IMG/VR virus record: IMGVR_UViG_3300035687_000003 | Location: 1-64,000 of that record | Source: a virus | Direction: 5' to 3' (one strand) | Length of the DNA stretch: 64,000 nucleotides | Shown: piece by piece, positions 15,340-22,627 of the stretch | Numbering within the stretch: the stretch's first letter is position 1 | How the letters are laid out: the number at the start of each line of letters is the position of its first letter | The notes under the pieces: generated by a model | Databases searched by the model: none | Told to the model about the DNA's origin: nothing | The model's input: only the letters and a program-made list of their open reading frames with translations | Position numbers and translations under genes: made by a program

Positions 15340-15684
15340 TCAGGGGTCAGCACCGCGGTCCCGCAGGAATCGGCAGCAGGCGGGATCATGCTGCTGGATG
15401 ATCATGTCAGTGATCCCCTCATCGATCGCTGGGCGTCGGACCAGCTCAACCCATTGCCGCGTGGTTGCACCAATGGCAGCCCGTAGCCGGACCTCCCGCG
15501 ACTCACCGAGAAGATCGAGTGTGGCTAGTAGTCGAGTCACTATCGGCTCGTCGGTCTGCTCAATGATCGTTAGTGGGGTACCGCAGCACTCACACGGGAC
15601 AGACTTCAGGTCCGACCATGCGCCGTACCGGAGGAGGGACCACGAACGCTCGCCGGCTTCGCTGGCACGGGGATCACTGGGCAT
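15340..15684 (-). CDS. Hypothetical 114-aa protein with CxxC
   Basis: ATG 15684 overlaps the previous gene by 11 bases. It has CECCGTPL near residue 32, a helical middle (TRLLATLDLLGESREVRLRAAIG) and CC near the end. No family recognised. The cysteines at both ends could form one zinc site. Confidence 0.5.
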   Translation of the reverse strand: MPSDPRASEAGERSWSLLRYGAWSDLKSVPCECCGTPLTIIEQTDEPIVTRLLATLDLLGESREVRLRAAIGATTRQWVELVRRPAIDEGITDMIIQQHDPACCRFLRDRGADP

Positions 15685-15901
15685 TGGGGGTCTCCGCAGG
15701 GCAGCGCGGCAGGGCGTCCAACGTATCCCAGTGCGCCGTCGTCAGCTCCCGATGACGAGCTGCGAGCATCGTCACCAGCGTGTCGACACTGTGCCGCGCC
15801 GCAGCTGCCCGTCGGGCACGATCCGACCGTGCATCTGGGCTCATGGTCTTCGCGGCCGCATGGCCACCGAGGCGACCGGACTCCGCGCGATCCATCGTCA
15901 T
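15674..15901 (-). CDS. Small basic Ala-rich protein
   Basis: A 75-aa product from ATG 15901 (or 15895). The N-terminal part GRLGGHAAAKTMSPDARSDRARRAAAARHS resembles Gly-Gly/Lys-Ala nucleic-acid-binding stretches found in many small actinobacterial and phage proteins. It is the first gene of the leftward replication operon and diverges from the GntR repressor gene across a 392-bp regulatory space, so it is probably under that repressor's control. Confidence 0.55.
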   Translation of the reverse strand: MTMDRAESGRLGGHAAAKTMSPDARSDRARRAAAARHSVDTLVTMLAARHRELTTAHWDTLDALPRCPAETPNAQ

Positions 15902-16096
15902 GGCGCTAGCTTAGCTTGCTCAGCGTCTAGGGGTACCTGTACGGTGCAGATGCTCGGCGGGTGGCGTGGACAGCCACGTAATGACCAGGGTTAGTGCAGC
16001 GGGCTGGATGGCTGTGTAACAGGGAGCCTGGCCCTGGTAGCCCCCGTCGGGCTCACGCGCGCTATCCTCGACGCCGACGCCACCGCATGACGTCAA

Positions 16097-16132
16097 GGCG
16101 GCCCCGGAGCTGGGCGAGGCACCGGGGCCGCC
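16097..16132. terminator. GC-rich hairpin
   Basis: Perfect 11-bp arms GGCGGCCCCGG (16097-16107) and CCGGGGCCGCC (16122-16132) with a 14-nt loop. No T-tract follows, as is usual for actinobacterial terminators. It would stop transcription crossing the intergenic hub in either direction. Confidence 0.5.
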
Positions 16133-16140
16133 GTCATGCC

Positions 16141-16168
16141 TGCGGTACGTACTGGCGGACGTACCGCA
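16141..16168. promoter_or_regulatory. 10-bp inverted repeat
   Basis: TGCGGTACGT (16141-16150) and ACGTACCGCA (16159-16168) are perfectly complementary around an 8-bp spacer. The centre-to-centre spacing of 18 bp suits a dimeric regulator, and the arms share GGTAC with the repeat at 16250-16273, so both may bind the GntR-type protein encoded next door. Confidence 0.5.
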
Positions 16169-16249
16169 GCACGGCCGTTCGACTGCCCGGCCGCTAGCTT
16201 GGCAGGACTACCTCAGCTGCCGCATGCTAGCGAGTGCTACTCTCATCTT

Positions 16250-16273
16250 GAGGTACCGTTACAGCGGTACCTC
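16250..16273. promoter_or_regulatory. Operator-like repeat before GntR gene
   Basis: GAGGTACCG (16250-16258), 6-bp spacer, CGGTACCTC (16265-16273): a perfect 9-bp inverted repeat 20 bp before the GntR start codon and just downstream of a possible -10 TACTCT (16238-16243). Autorepression is the straightforward inference, as for KorSA-type regulators of actinobacterial mobile elements. Confidence 0.6.
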
Positions 16274-16293
16274 CTCCTGTCCGGGGGACACTC

Positions 16294-17031
16294 ATGGCCA
16301 ATGGTTACGAGGGCATCGCCGATGAACTACGTGCCGCGATCCACCGCGGGGACTACCCGCCTCGCGCGTTCCTGCCCACCGAAGAAGAACTCGCTAAGCG
16401 CTACCAGGTTGCTATCGGCACCATCCGTCGCGCCACCGACCAGCTCCAGGCCGAAGGCCTCATCGACAAGACCCGCCGGGGTAGTGAAGTGAAGCCCCGC
16501 AAGCTGCTCCGTCTCCTCGCCACACGTTACGACGAGATCACGCCGGGAGCCGGACCCTGGGAGAGGGCCTGCGCTGAGCAGGGCTACGTCGGGAATACTG
16601 TCGTGCTGGCCGTGGAGCAGCAGCCGGCTCCCGACGGCATCGCCGAGCACCTCGGCATTCCGCCCGGCTCACCGGTCGTTCGCCGCGACAATCACATGAA
16701 GATCGGCGATGAAGTGCTGCAGCTGCAGACCACGTGGCTGCCACTGGCGATCGCGGAAGGGACCCCACTGGCCAAGCTCGGCAAGGTGGTCGCCGGCATC
16801 TACGGGGGTCTCATCGCCGCTGGGCACCGGCCCGCGACGGCGATGGACACTGTCACGAGCCACCGGTCGACGAAAGAGCAGTCCGAAGTGTTCGGGTTGC
16901 GCATCGGGAGTCCCGTTTCCCATGTTCACCGCACCACGTTCAATGCGGCGGGTACCGCCATCGTGCACGTTCATCTGGTGGTCAACGCCGACCGCGTGTC
17001 GCTTGGGTATCCGCAGACCTTGTCTGTGTAG
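16294..17031 (+). CDS. GntR/HutC-family transcriptional repressor
   Basis: A 245-aa product with an N-terminal winged helix: YEGIADELRAAIHRGDYPP, PTEEELAKRYQVAIGTIRRATDQLQAEGLI, the standard GntR recognition pattern. Residues 90-240 match a UTRA effector domain (HLGIPPGSPVVRRDNHMKIGDEVLQLQTTWLP...EVFGLRIGSPVSHVHRTTFN). HutC-type proteins respond to small ligands and in Streptomyces elements (KorSA) repress transfer and replication genes. Start ATG 16294 follows GGGGGA. A matching inverted repeat sits just upstream. Likely the regulator of the flanking divergent operons. Confidence 0.85.
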   Translation: MANGYEGIADELRAAIHRGDYPPRAFLPTEEELAKRYQVAIGTIRRATDQLQAEGLIDKTRRGSEVKPRKLLRLLATRYDEITPGAGPWERACAEQGYVGNTVVLAVEQQPAPDGIAEHLGIPPGSPVVRRDNHMKIGDEVLQLQTTWLPLAIAEGTPLAKLGKVVAGIYGGLIAAGHRPATAMDTVTSHRSTKEQSEVFGLRIGSPVSHVHRTTFNAAGTAIVHVHLVVNADRVSLGYPQTLSV

Positions 17032-17058
17032 CACGTGCCGCAGTGTTAGGGGTTGGTG

Positions 17059-17238
17059 ATGATGACCGCACCTCGGCCGGTTTCTCCGTTGGATCGCGAT
17101 GAGATGGTGGTCACTGCGGTTCGTGCGGCGCTGCGTCGGCGGTTGCCTGCCCTGCCCGCGTGGCTTCTCGATGATCTGACGACGGATGTGGTGGTCGCTG
17201 TGCTGGTCCCGGACCTGCTGGGTTTGCCACGCCCGTGA
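17059..17238 (+). CDS. Hypothetical 59-60-aa protein
   Basis: A short frame starting at ATG 17059 or 17062 after AGGGG. The product is helical and Leu/Val-rich (DEMVVTAVRAALRRRLPALPAWLLDDLTTDVVVAVLVPDLLG), amphipathic but not clearly transmembrane. It sits between the repressor and a promoter at 17270. Function unknown. Confidence 0.5.
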   Translation: MMTAPRPVSPLDRDEMVVTAVRAALRRRLPALPAWLLDDLTTDVVVAVLVPDLLGLPRP

Positions 17239-17269
17239 TCGTTTCTCATGCGAACGTGGTCCAAGTCAC

Positions 17270-17304
17270 TTGACAAGTGGGGTCCGATGCCCCATACTAG
17301 AGAT
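17270..17304 (+). promoter_or_regulatory. Leaderless sigma-70-type promoter
   Basis: Consensus -35 TTGACA (17270-17275), exactly 17-bp spacer, -10 CATACT (17293-17298), six bases and then ATG 17305. The distance fits transcription starting at the A of the start codon. It mirrors the promoter at 10288-10322 and is among the strongest -35 matches in the window. Confidence 0.75.
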
Positions 17305-17796
17305 ATGACAGAGACAGAGACCACCATCCCGGCCGCGAATATCGGCACAACCGGATGGAAGCTCACCGGAATGTCGGAAGGCTCCGGCGGCTGCGACCAC
17401 TGCGGCCGATCCTTGAAACACCTGTACGCGGTAATCAACCCAGCCGGTGAGACTATGACTGTTGGCCGCGGATGCGTAAAGAAGCTCACCGGTTGGACAC
17501 TCAACGCCTCGCAGGCAGCGCAGGCTCTTCGCAGTGCGGCCCGCGGAGTGGAGATGGATCGTCGCCGCAGCATTGTCGGTGCCGAATGCCCCGAGCTTGC
17601 CGCGGCGCACGTTGAGCTGGAAGCCGCGGCCCGGACGCTGCGCGCGGAAGGGTTCGATCCCCAGGGAGCTTACGGCCGGGTCGGTCGTACGGTGGCAAAC
17701 AATGCAGCTCTATTCACTCAGGCGACTATTGCGGACCATCTCTGGAACGGCAGTAGTTATGGCACCTGGCAGGAATATCTAGCCCGGAATCTGTAG
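17305..17796 (+). CDS. Zinc-knuckle protein with GRGCVKKLTG motif
   Basis: A 163-aa product; ATG 17305 is chosen because a near-consensus leaderless promoter ends six bases before it. It contains CDHCGRSLKHLYAVINPAGE and VGRGCVKKLTGW, an arrangement (CxxC then a third cysteine in GxGCVKK) seen in a recurrent actinophage family of unknown role. The C-terminal half is helical. Metal binding is likely; function is not known. Confidence 0.7.
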   Translation: MTETETTIPAANIGTTGWKLTGMSEGSGGCDHCGRSLKHLYAVINPAGETMTVGRGCVKKLTGWTLNASQAAQALRSAARGVEMDRRRSIVGAECPELAAAHVELEAAARTLRAEGFDPQGAYGRVGRTVANNAALFTQATIADHLWNGSSYGTWQEYLARNL

Positions 17797-17832
17797 AAGG
17801 TATCCGCATCATCTGATAAAGGAGAGAACGTC

Positions 17833-18189
17833 ATGAGAAAATCTGCTATTGCCAGGACGCCGACGGAAACCTTTGCGATTGGCGACAAGATTGAACCTAA
17901 CGACTTACCCGGCCTCATTCTCACCGTGCTAGAAGTTACGCAATGCCCAGACTACTGCGGCGGCTGCTCAGCTTACGTCGTCGAGAACGACATCGGTGAC
18001 AGGTACGCGCTTTGTGCGTATGAAGTCCATCGTGCGTCGATTCGCGGATTCGAGGGACTCTGCTCCAAGTGCGGTGAGATTTTCATCCCAGCCGATTTCG
18101 ATGACCTGGAGCACCTGGAGCGTGAAGACGGAACTGAGTGTGGTGGCCCTGGAATATTGTCGAACGCTTACGGAATGATTGTGCGGTAA
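17833..18189 (+). CDS. Hypothetical cysteine-rich protein
   Basis: A 118-aa product from ATG 17833 with AAAGGAGAG upstream. It has CPDYCGGC near residue 40, then CSKCGEIF and a final C, giving two probable zinc sites. The N-terminal part is strand-rich (FAIGDKIEPNDLPGLILTVLEV). No family recognised. Confidence 0.65.
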   Translation: MRKSAIARTPTETFAIGDKIEPNDLPGLILTVLEVTQCPDYCGGCSAYVVENDIGDRYALCAYEVHRASIRGFEGLCSKCGEIFIPADFDDLEHLEREDGTECGGPGILSNAYGMIVR

Positions 18190-18229
18190 CCGGCGTACTT
18201 GTGAGTTGCGGAAGGAGACGAGGTGAATT

Positions 18230-18397
18230 ATGGGCCGCGTACAAGCTAAGTGTACTGTCACTGCATATCTTAGCGATCACAATTCGGAGCAAGACGATAC
18301 CGACCGAGCGTCGTTCGAAAATCTAGTAGAACGCATCCGGGAGCTGGCCGATGATCCGCAGTACGAGGAGCTCATGCTTGATGTTGACCGGATGTAA
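18230..18397 (+). CDS. Hypothetical 55-aa acidic protein
   Basis: A 55-codon frame from ATG 18230 (GAAGGAGACG upstream) to TAA 18397. The first 15 residues are strand-like (RVQAKCTVTAYLS) and the rest is a charged amphipathic helix ending in MLDVDRM. The stop codon is part of the next gene's AAGGAG site, so the two are coupled. Unknown role. Confidence 0.6.
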   Translation: MGRVQAKCTVTAYLSDHNSEQDDTDRASFENLVERIRELADDPQYEELMLDVDRM

Positions 18398-18405
18398 GGA
18401 GTGTC

Positions 18406-18567
18406 ATGGGAAATACGCCATATGTCGGCAGTGACGAGTGGCGCAACGCATCGCCGGTGGAACGCTTGGCTCGCATGCAGAACATCTCTCTGGAAGAGGC
18501 GACCAGGCGCATTTACGCCGCTATGCGGATTACGTCCGGAGAGCCTGGAGGCGATGAAGAAGATTAG
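18406..18567 (+). CDS. Hypothetical 53-aa protein
   Basis: ATG 18406 follows TAAGGAGTGTC. The product contains SPVERLARMQNISLEEATRRIYAAMRI, a helical pair resembling the core of small helical phage proteins, and an acidic tail. No family named. Confidence 0.55.
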   Translation: MGNTPYVGSDEWRNASPVERLARMQNISLEEATRRIYAAMRITSGEPGGDEED

Positions 18568-18716
18568 TCGCTAATGTTTGACTTTGGCGTTGACCAGGCA
18601 TAAGCGTGGTGGAGGCGCGCGCATTCCCTGCCCACGATGTAGACGGCCTTAGTCGGGTCGCCGCGGTACGCTAATCGTGAGCCAAGCTAATGCACACTAC
18701 GCGAAGGAGTTGGACT

Positions 18717-19022
18717 ATGACCAAGATCACGATCTACGAGGATAACGCAGGTGCCGTTTACCTCGGCAATGGAACCCAATTATGGGGTCTCGGTTCCGTC
18801 ACATTAGATTTGGAGGGTACAGCAGCTGAGCACGCTAAGGCATGGACAGATAAAGAGTGGTTCCCAAATGAAGCCGACGGCCAAGTGCCGGCAGATTATG
18901 CCGGACTCGACATTATCGCTGAGTGGAGCCCGCGTAACGGTCTGAATATTGCCAGGTGCGGAGACAATCAGATCGTCGCAGGTTCCGGTGGTTGTCGCTT
19001 CCTGGGCATAGAAACGCCGTGA
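18717..19022 (+). CDS. Hypothetical 101-aa protein
   Basis: ATG 18717 has GAAGGAG seven bases upstream. The product looks like a compact beta-rich fold (TIYEDNAGAVYLGNGTQLWGLGSVTLDLEG) with many aromatic and glycine residues. About 150 bases of mostly empty sequence precede it, with two TTGAC words (18588, 18599) that could be -35 elements. Function unknown. Confidence 0.6.
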   Translation: MTKITIYEDNAGAVYLGNGTQLWGLGSVTLDLEGTAAEHAKAWTDKEWFPNEADGQVPADYAGLDIIAEWSPRNGLNIARCGDNQIVAGSGGCRFLGIETP

Positions 19023-19082
19023 GTGAACGGCCTGGGTACGAATCGTTAACGCTTGGCTGACGAGGGATAGAGGGAAGATGCA

Positions 19083-19478
19083 ATGACCATCCGCAACGGT
19101 ACCGCCCAGCTAGGCGGCGGTACCCATGTGCACGAGGTGATCGACGGTAACCTGCGCTGCGGGATCGACCGGCGGCCCCAGCTAGCCGGTGAGCCACTGC
19201 ATCCCGCCGACGGCCCCGTGACCTGCCGACGATGCCTGCGCTCAGCAGTGGCCCACGCGGAGCCTGTGTCAGGGCCAGGGACGATTGCCGAGGCAGCGCG
19301 GCTCGCGGCGCGTTGGCTGCAGATCCGGGACCTGCGGATCTGTGCGGCCGTGGCAGCTGGCCGAGGGCTAAGGGAGGTGGCGCGGGAAGCTGACCTGGAG
19401 CACAGCACGGTGCGCAAGATGGTGGCGCGCCGCACCGGCCGGCGCGATAAGCTACTGTCGGAATCGGAAACGCAATGA
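19083..19478 (+). CDS. Zinc-knuckle plus helix-turn-helix protein
   Basis: A 131-aa product. The front part has LRCGIDRR and VTCRRCLRS (one zinc site with a histidine-rich HVHEV lead). Residues 85-125 (RICAAVAAGRGLREVAREADLEHSTVRKMVARRTGR) fit a helix-turn-helix. Probably a DNA-binding protein. Its TGA overlaps the DnaX start (ATGA), so the two are co-translated, which may link it to replication control. Confidence 0.65.
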   Translation: MTIRNGTAQLGGGTHVHEVIDGNLRCGIDRRPQLAGEPLHPADGPVTCRRCLRSAVAHAEPVSGPGTIAEAARLAARWLQIRDLRICAAVAAGRGLREVAREADLEHSTVRKMVARRTGRRDKLLSESETQ

Positions 19479-21352
19479 CCGCGCTCGACGACGTGCGATG
19501 CGCACTACCTCGCCGTATGTCGTTGTGGGCCTATGGCCGGCGGCTCGACAAAGAGGCGGCCGTGGCACTGGCCCTTTACCGCAAGTACCGCCCCGCAACT
19601 TTCGCCGAGGTGATCGGCCAAGAACACATCACCGAGCCGCTGCGTGTTGCTCTGGCGACTGGCCGGATTAACCACGCCTACCTGTTCTCCGGCCCGCGCG
19701 GCTGCGGGAAGACCTCCAGCGCGCGCATCCTAGCCCGCTCGTTGAACTGCGTGCAGGGCCCGACGCCGGACCCGTGTGGGGTCTGCACGTCCTGCGTTGC
19801 ACTGGCACCTGAAGGCGCGGGGTCCCTCGACGTCGTTGAGCTCGACGCCGCCAGTCACGGCGGCGTCGATGACGCCCGTGACCTGCGGGACCGCGCGTTC
19901 TACGCCCCCGCCGAGTCCCGGTATCGGGTGTTCATCATCGACGAGGCCCACATGGTCACCACACAGGGTTTCAACGCCCTGCTCAAGATCGTGGAGGAAC
20001 CTCCGGAGCACCTCGTCTTCATCTTCGCTACCACCGAGCCGGAGAAGGTACTGGCGACTATCCGCTCCCGCACTCACCATTACAGGTTCCGGCTGCTGCC
20101 ACCGGGCACCATGCGCGATCTACTGGAACAGGTGTGCGCTGAGGAAGTGGTGCATGTCGAGCCCGCCGTGTACCCACTGGTGATCCGCGCCGGTGGCGGC
20201 TCCGCTCGGGACTCGCTATCCGTGCTGGACCAGTTACTTGCCGCGACCGGCACCGAAGGCATCACCTACTCGCGAGCGGTGACGCTGCTCGGCGTCACCG
20301 ACGTCACGCTGATCGACGACATGGTCTGTGCGCTTGCCGCTCAGGACGGGGCGACGGTATTCGCCACCATTGACCGGCTGGTCGAGGCGGGGCACGATCC
20401 CCGGCGCTTCGCCTCCGATCTTCTGCAGCGGTTCCGGGACCTGGTCCTGCTTCGGGTCGCCCCGGAGCCAGCCCGCCACGGGCTGATCGACGCTCCCGAG
20501 GATCAGCTCGCGACGATGACCACCCAAGCTGAAGCGCTGGGCGCGGGCAGTCTCACTCGGTTCGCCGAGATCACGCACAACGGGCTCACTGAGATGCGCG
20601 GCGCCACCGCCCCTCGGCTGCTACTGGAACTGCTGTGCGCCCGAATGCTGCTGCCAGCCGCCACCGAAGGGGACGGCGCGATGCTGCACCGGCTGGAGCA
20701 ACTGGAGCAGCGACTTACCATCGCCGCCGCGACACCGACCACGCCCGTCGTCCAGTCTCCCTCGTCGGGAGCGAAGCCCCTGCCAGTACCAGACCAACTC
20801 GACGCAGCGGGAGTGCGACGGGCGTGGCGGTCGTTGCTGGACGCGGTGCGTGAGCAGAGTCGGATCACCCATGTCCTGCTCAGCAGCGCCACCGTGAGTG
20901 CGGTGGCGGGCAGCACCCTCGTGCTGACCCTGCCTAATGCCCCGCTGGCCCGCCGGCTGGGCGATGAGCGCAATGTTGAGATGATCAAGCGGGCGCTGCG
21001 CGCCGTCTTGGGCGTTGACTGGCAAGTGCGCTGCCAGCACGCCGACGGCGACACCGGCCCCTGCGGCACCCAGCAGCAGCCCCAGCGGACCCGCTCACCG
21101 CAACGCACGGTGGAGCGTCCCGCCGGCCGTCGTCCGGCGATGCCGCAGTCCCCCGACGACGGTGTCCCCCGCTCGCCACCGGAACCCCCGGATCCCGAGG
21201 ACAGCCCGCCGCAGGTGCCGATGGACGATGAGGTGATGCTCGCCGAGGCCGCCAGCATGACCAGGCAGCATCCCGTCCGTCGGGACCCCGAGGAGGTCGC
21301 GCTGGAGTTGCTCGCCGAGCAGCTCGGTGCCCGCCGCATCGACGAGGGCTAA
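19475..21352 (+). CDS. dnaX: DNA polymerase III gamma/tau-like clamp loader
   Basis: A 625-aa product close to bacterial DnaX. After an extra ~32-residue front comes ALYRKYRPATFAEVIGQEHI, Walker A SGPRGCGKTSSARILAR, a four-cysteine zinc module (CVQGPTPDPCGVCTSC), Walker B FIIDEAHM, and sensor FATTEPEKV followed by the RSRTHHYRF arginine-finger region. The central part matches DnaX domain III (STSLLDQ-like DQLLAATG). The C-terminus is proline-rich and disordered. It would load the phage DnaN clamp. Start ATG 19475 is coupled to the previous gene; a GTG at 19562 in frame would give a family-like N-terminus. No slippery A-run for tau/gamma frameshifting was noticed. Confidence 0.85.
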   Translation: MTALDDVRCALPRRMSLWAYGRRLDKEAAVALALYRKYRPATFAEVIGQEHITEPLRVALATGRINHAYLFSGPRGCGKTSSARILARSLNCVQGPTPDPCGVCTSCVALAPEGAGSLDVVELDAASHGGVDDARDLRDRAFYAPAESRYRVFIIDEAHMVTTQGFNALLKIVEEPPEHLVFIFATTEPEKVLATIRSRTHHYRFRLLPPGTMRDLLEQVCAEEVVHVEPAVYPLVIRAGGGSARDSLSVLDQLLAATGTEGITYSRAVTLLGVTDVTLIDDMVCALAAQDGATVFATIDRLVEAGHDPRRFASDLLQRFRDLVLLRVAPEPARHGLIDAPEDQLATMTTQAEALGAGSLTRFAEITHNGLTEMRGATAPRLLLELLCARMLLPAATEGDGAMLHRLEQLEQRLTIAAATPTTPVVQSPSSGAKPLPVPDQLDAAGVRRAWRSLLDAVREQSRITHVLLSSATVSAVAGSTLVLTLPNAPLARRLGDERNVEMIKRALRAVLGVDWQVRCQHADGDTGPCGTQQQPQRTRSPQRTVERPAGRRPAMPQSPDDGVPRSPPEPPDPEDSPPQVPMDDEVMLAEAASMTRQHPVRRDPEEVALELLAEQLGARRIDEG

Positions 21353-21371
21353 CGGCACCTTCGCGAGGGCT

Positions 21372-21554
21372 GTGATCTTGGGAAGACAATGGTGGTCGGT
21401 CAGAGAGATCCGAATCGTCGGTCGCTCTCATGTCTATGCTAACGGGAAATGCTACGAACGTAATTGTGCGTATGAGTTCTACAGCGCACCGATATGGGCT
21501 AGGGAGTTCGCCGAGAAGCATCGTCCTACCGATCCGGCGGCTATTCCGCGCTAA
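21372..21554 (+). CDS. Hypothetical 60-aa protein
   Basis: Frame from GTG 21372 (GAGGGC directly upstream) to TAA. The product starts with a strand (VREIRIVGRSHVYANGK) and has two cysteines in CYERNC, then an aromatic helix (YEFYSAPIWAREFAEKH). It looks like a genuine small domain but is unassigned. Confidence 0.5.
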   Translation: MILGRQWWSVREIRIVGRSHVYANGKCYERNCAYEFYSAPIWAREFAEKHRPTDPAAIPR

Positions 21555-21685
21555 CCTGTTGTCGTCGTGATTCTATGTTGTAGGTGTCGTCTTAGGGTAT
21601 AGTGCGCTAGGGAATTGGCAAGTATGAGCGCGGTTATAGGCACACTTCTACTGACGGTTGTATGATTCGGTTAGGGAGTAGGCAC

Positions 21686-21874
21686 ATGTTTCACGGCTGG
21701 AGACCCGAGTTCAGGTGGAGCATCCCCTTACCGTTCTGGAAATGGAACTTCGTTAACTTTCACTACACATCACGATCGTTCCGGCTCGGCCCTTATTCCC
21801 GTAACTCCCGCGGCCGTGAATCCTTTGACGTCCTAGGCTGGGGCTACCTTCGCCGACACCGGTTCCGGAGATGA
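21686..21874 (+). CDS. DUF4236-like small protein
   Basis: A 62-aa product from ATG 21686 after GGGAGTAGGCAC. It is strand-rich and aromatic (FRWSIPLPFWKWNFVNFHYTSRSFRLGPYSRNSRGRES) with a basic tail, like a set of short actinophage proteins related to DUF4236, in which an 'R.NF...' strand is followed by 'IGP..WNSR'. Function unknown. Confidence 0.55.
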   Translation: MFHGWRPEFRWSIPLPFWKWNFVNFHYTSRSFRLGPYSRNSRGRESFDVLGWGYLRRHRFRR

Positions 21875-21937
21875 ATAGTTTGTGCTATGATGAAACCAAG
21901 TGCTGACCCGTACTCTTCCGCGGTGTAGGCGCTTTCC

Positions 21938-21991
21938 GCCCCGGCCCATCAGCGATATTGCAGTGGCTGCTGCAAGCTGTCGAGCCGGGGC
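21938..21991. terminator. Possible bidirectional terminator
   Basis: GCCCCGGC (21938-21945) and GCCGGGGC (21984-21991) are complementary, with a smaller GCAG/CTGC pairing in the 38-nt loop. It lies exactly between two convergent gene groups ending at 21874 and 21993, where a bidirectional terminator would be expected. Confidence 0.4.
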
Positions 21992-21992
21992 C

Positions 21993-22442
21993 CTACTCGG
22001 TATCTGCTGCCGCGGCGGTCAGATTACGCAGGTGAAGTTCGAACTGTTGCGCTGCTGCAACAGGTCTCAGCACTGGCCCCAGTGTTTCACCACACAAGCA
22101 GGTAACCCAATAGTAGGGACCGTAGTCCTCTTTCCATTGGGCAGTGAATCCGCCATGCTGACGTGCGGCAAGGGAATGGGCCGCCGCCGCCCGTTCCTGC
22201 GTTTCTGTTGGCGCGGATCTGCGGGGAGCTGGCATTATGAAAGTGAACCTCGGCACCATCCCCCCGTCCGGTAGGTTGACCAGCTCCAGAAACTCAGATT
22301 CGCGCATCACGTTGACACTGCCCGCGTATGGTGCACTTAGTGACATGTAGATCACTACGTCTTCATTGTTACTGTTCCGACCGAGCATGAGGACGGCGTA
22401 GTGCCCGCCTTTGTAATGTCGGTAGACGCCGAGCTCCATCAC
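21993..22442 (-). CDS. DUF1653-domain protein
   Basis: A 149-aa product starting at GTG 22442 or ATG 22439 after AGGAGGAG. Residues 4-55 (GVYRHYKGGHYAVLMLGRNSNNEDVVIYMSL) match the DUF1653 pattern 'G.YRHYKG..Y.VL......E..VVY..L'. The rest is a separate domain with HGGFTAQWKEDYGPYYWVTCLCGETLG. The domain is widespread in bacteria and phages with no firmly known role. Confidence 0.7.
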   Translation of the reverse strand: MMELGVYRHYKGGHYAVLMLGRNSNNEDVVIYMSLSAPYAGSVNVMRESEFLELVNLPDGGMVPRFTFIMPAPRRSAPTETQERAAAAHSLAARQHGGFTAQWKEDYGPYYWVTCLCGETLGPVLRPVAAAQQFELHLRNLTAAAADTE

Positions 22443-22446
22443 TTTG

Positions 22447-22623
22447 TCACTCCTCCTGGGAAGCTGCGATCACGTCTTCCACTTTGGCGAGTGTCGTTCT
22501 CAGTTCGCTAACCATCGCCCCGGTGTCGGTTTCGAGTGCTTTGATCCGGCGGCTGCAGTAGAGATTCGCAGCCGCACTGGCAATGAATGCCAGTGCAATG
22601 AGCACGTTGAACGTGGCTTGCAT
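22447..22623 (-). CDS. Small single-span membrane protein with coiled coil
   Basis: A 58-aa frame from ATG 22623 to TGA 22447, beginning just after the methyltransferase-half stop (GGAAAGGG upstream). Residues 4-22 are a hydrophobic span (FNVLIALAFIASAAANLYC) and residues 27-58 are a charged helix with heptad spacing (IKALETDTGAMVSELRTTLAKVEDVIAA). Similar one-span coiled-coil proteins in phages are often spanin- or Rz-like, but no evidence places it in lysis. Confidence 0.6.
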   Translation of the reverse strand: MQATFNVLIALAFIASAAANLYCSRRIKALETDTGAMVSELRTTLAKVEDVIAASQEE

Positions 22624-22627
22624 CGGT

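Larger units (their letters stand above)
15902..16293. promoter_or_regulatory. 392-bp divergent regulatory region
   Basis: No convincing gene is seen here. It separates the leftward replication operon from the rightward GntR gene. It contains a GC-rich hairpin (16097-16132), a dyad TGCGGTACGT / ACGTACCGCA (16141-16150, 16159-16168) and an operator-like repeat at 16250-16273. Additional GGTACC and GTAC words occur at 15934-15945. It looks like the main early-gene switch of this arm. Confidence 0.6.

Noticed and set aside
15994-16090. tRNA-like GC-rich palindromic stretch in the 15.9-16.3 kb gap
   Set aside because: No T-loop GTTCRA motif or cloverleaf pairing could be built; arms fit simple hairpins instead. 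No tRNA was recognised anywhere in the window.
19730-21358. Several long minus-strand frames under dnaX
   Set aside because: The plus frame carries all AAA+ motifs; GC-rich codons open reverse frames by composition alone.
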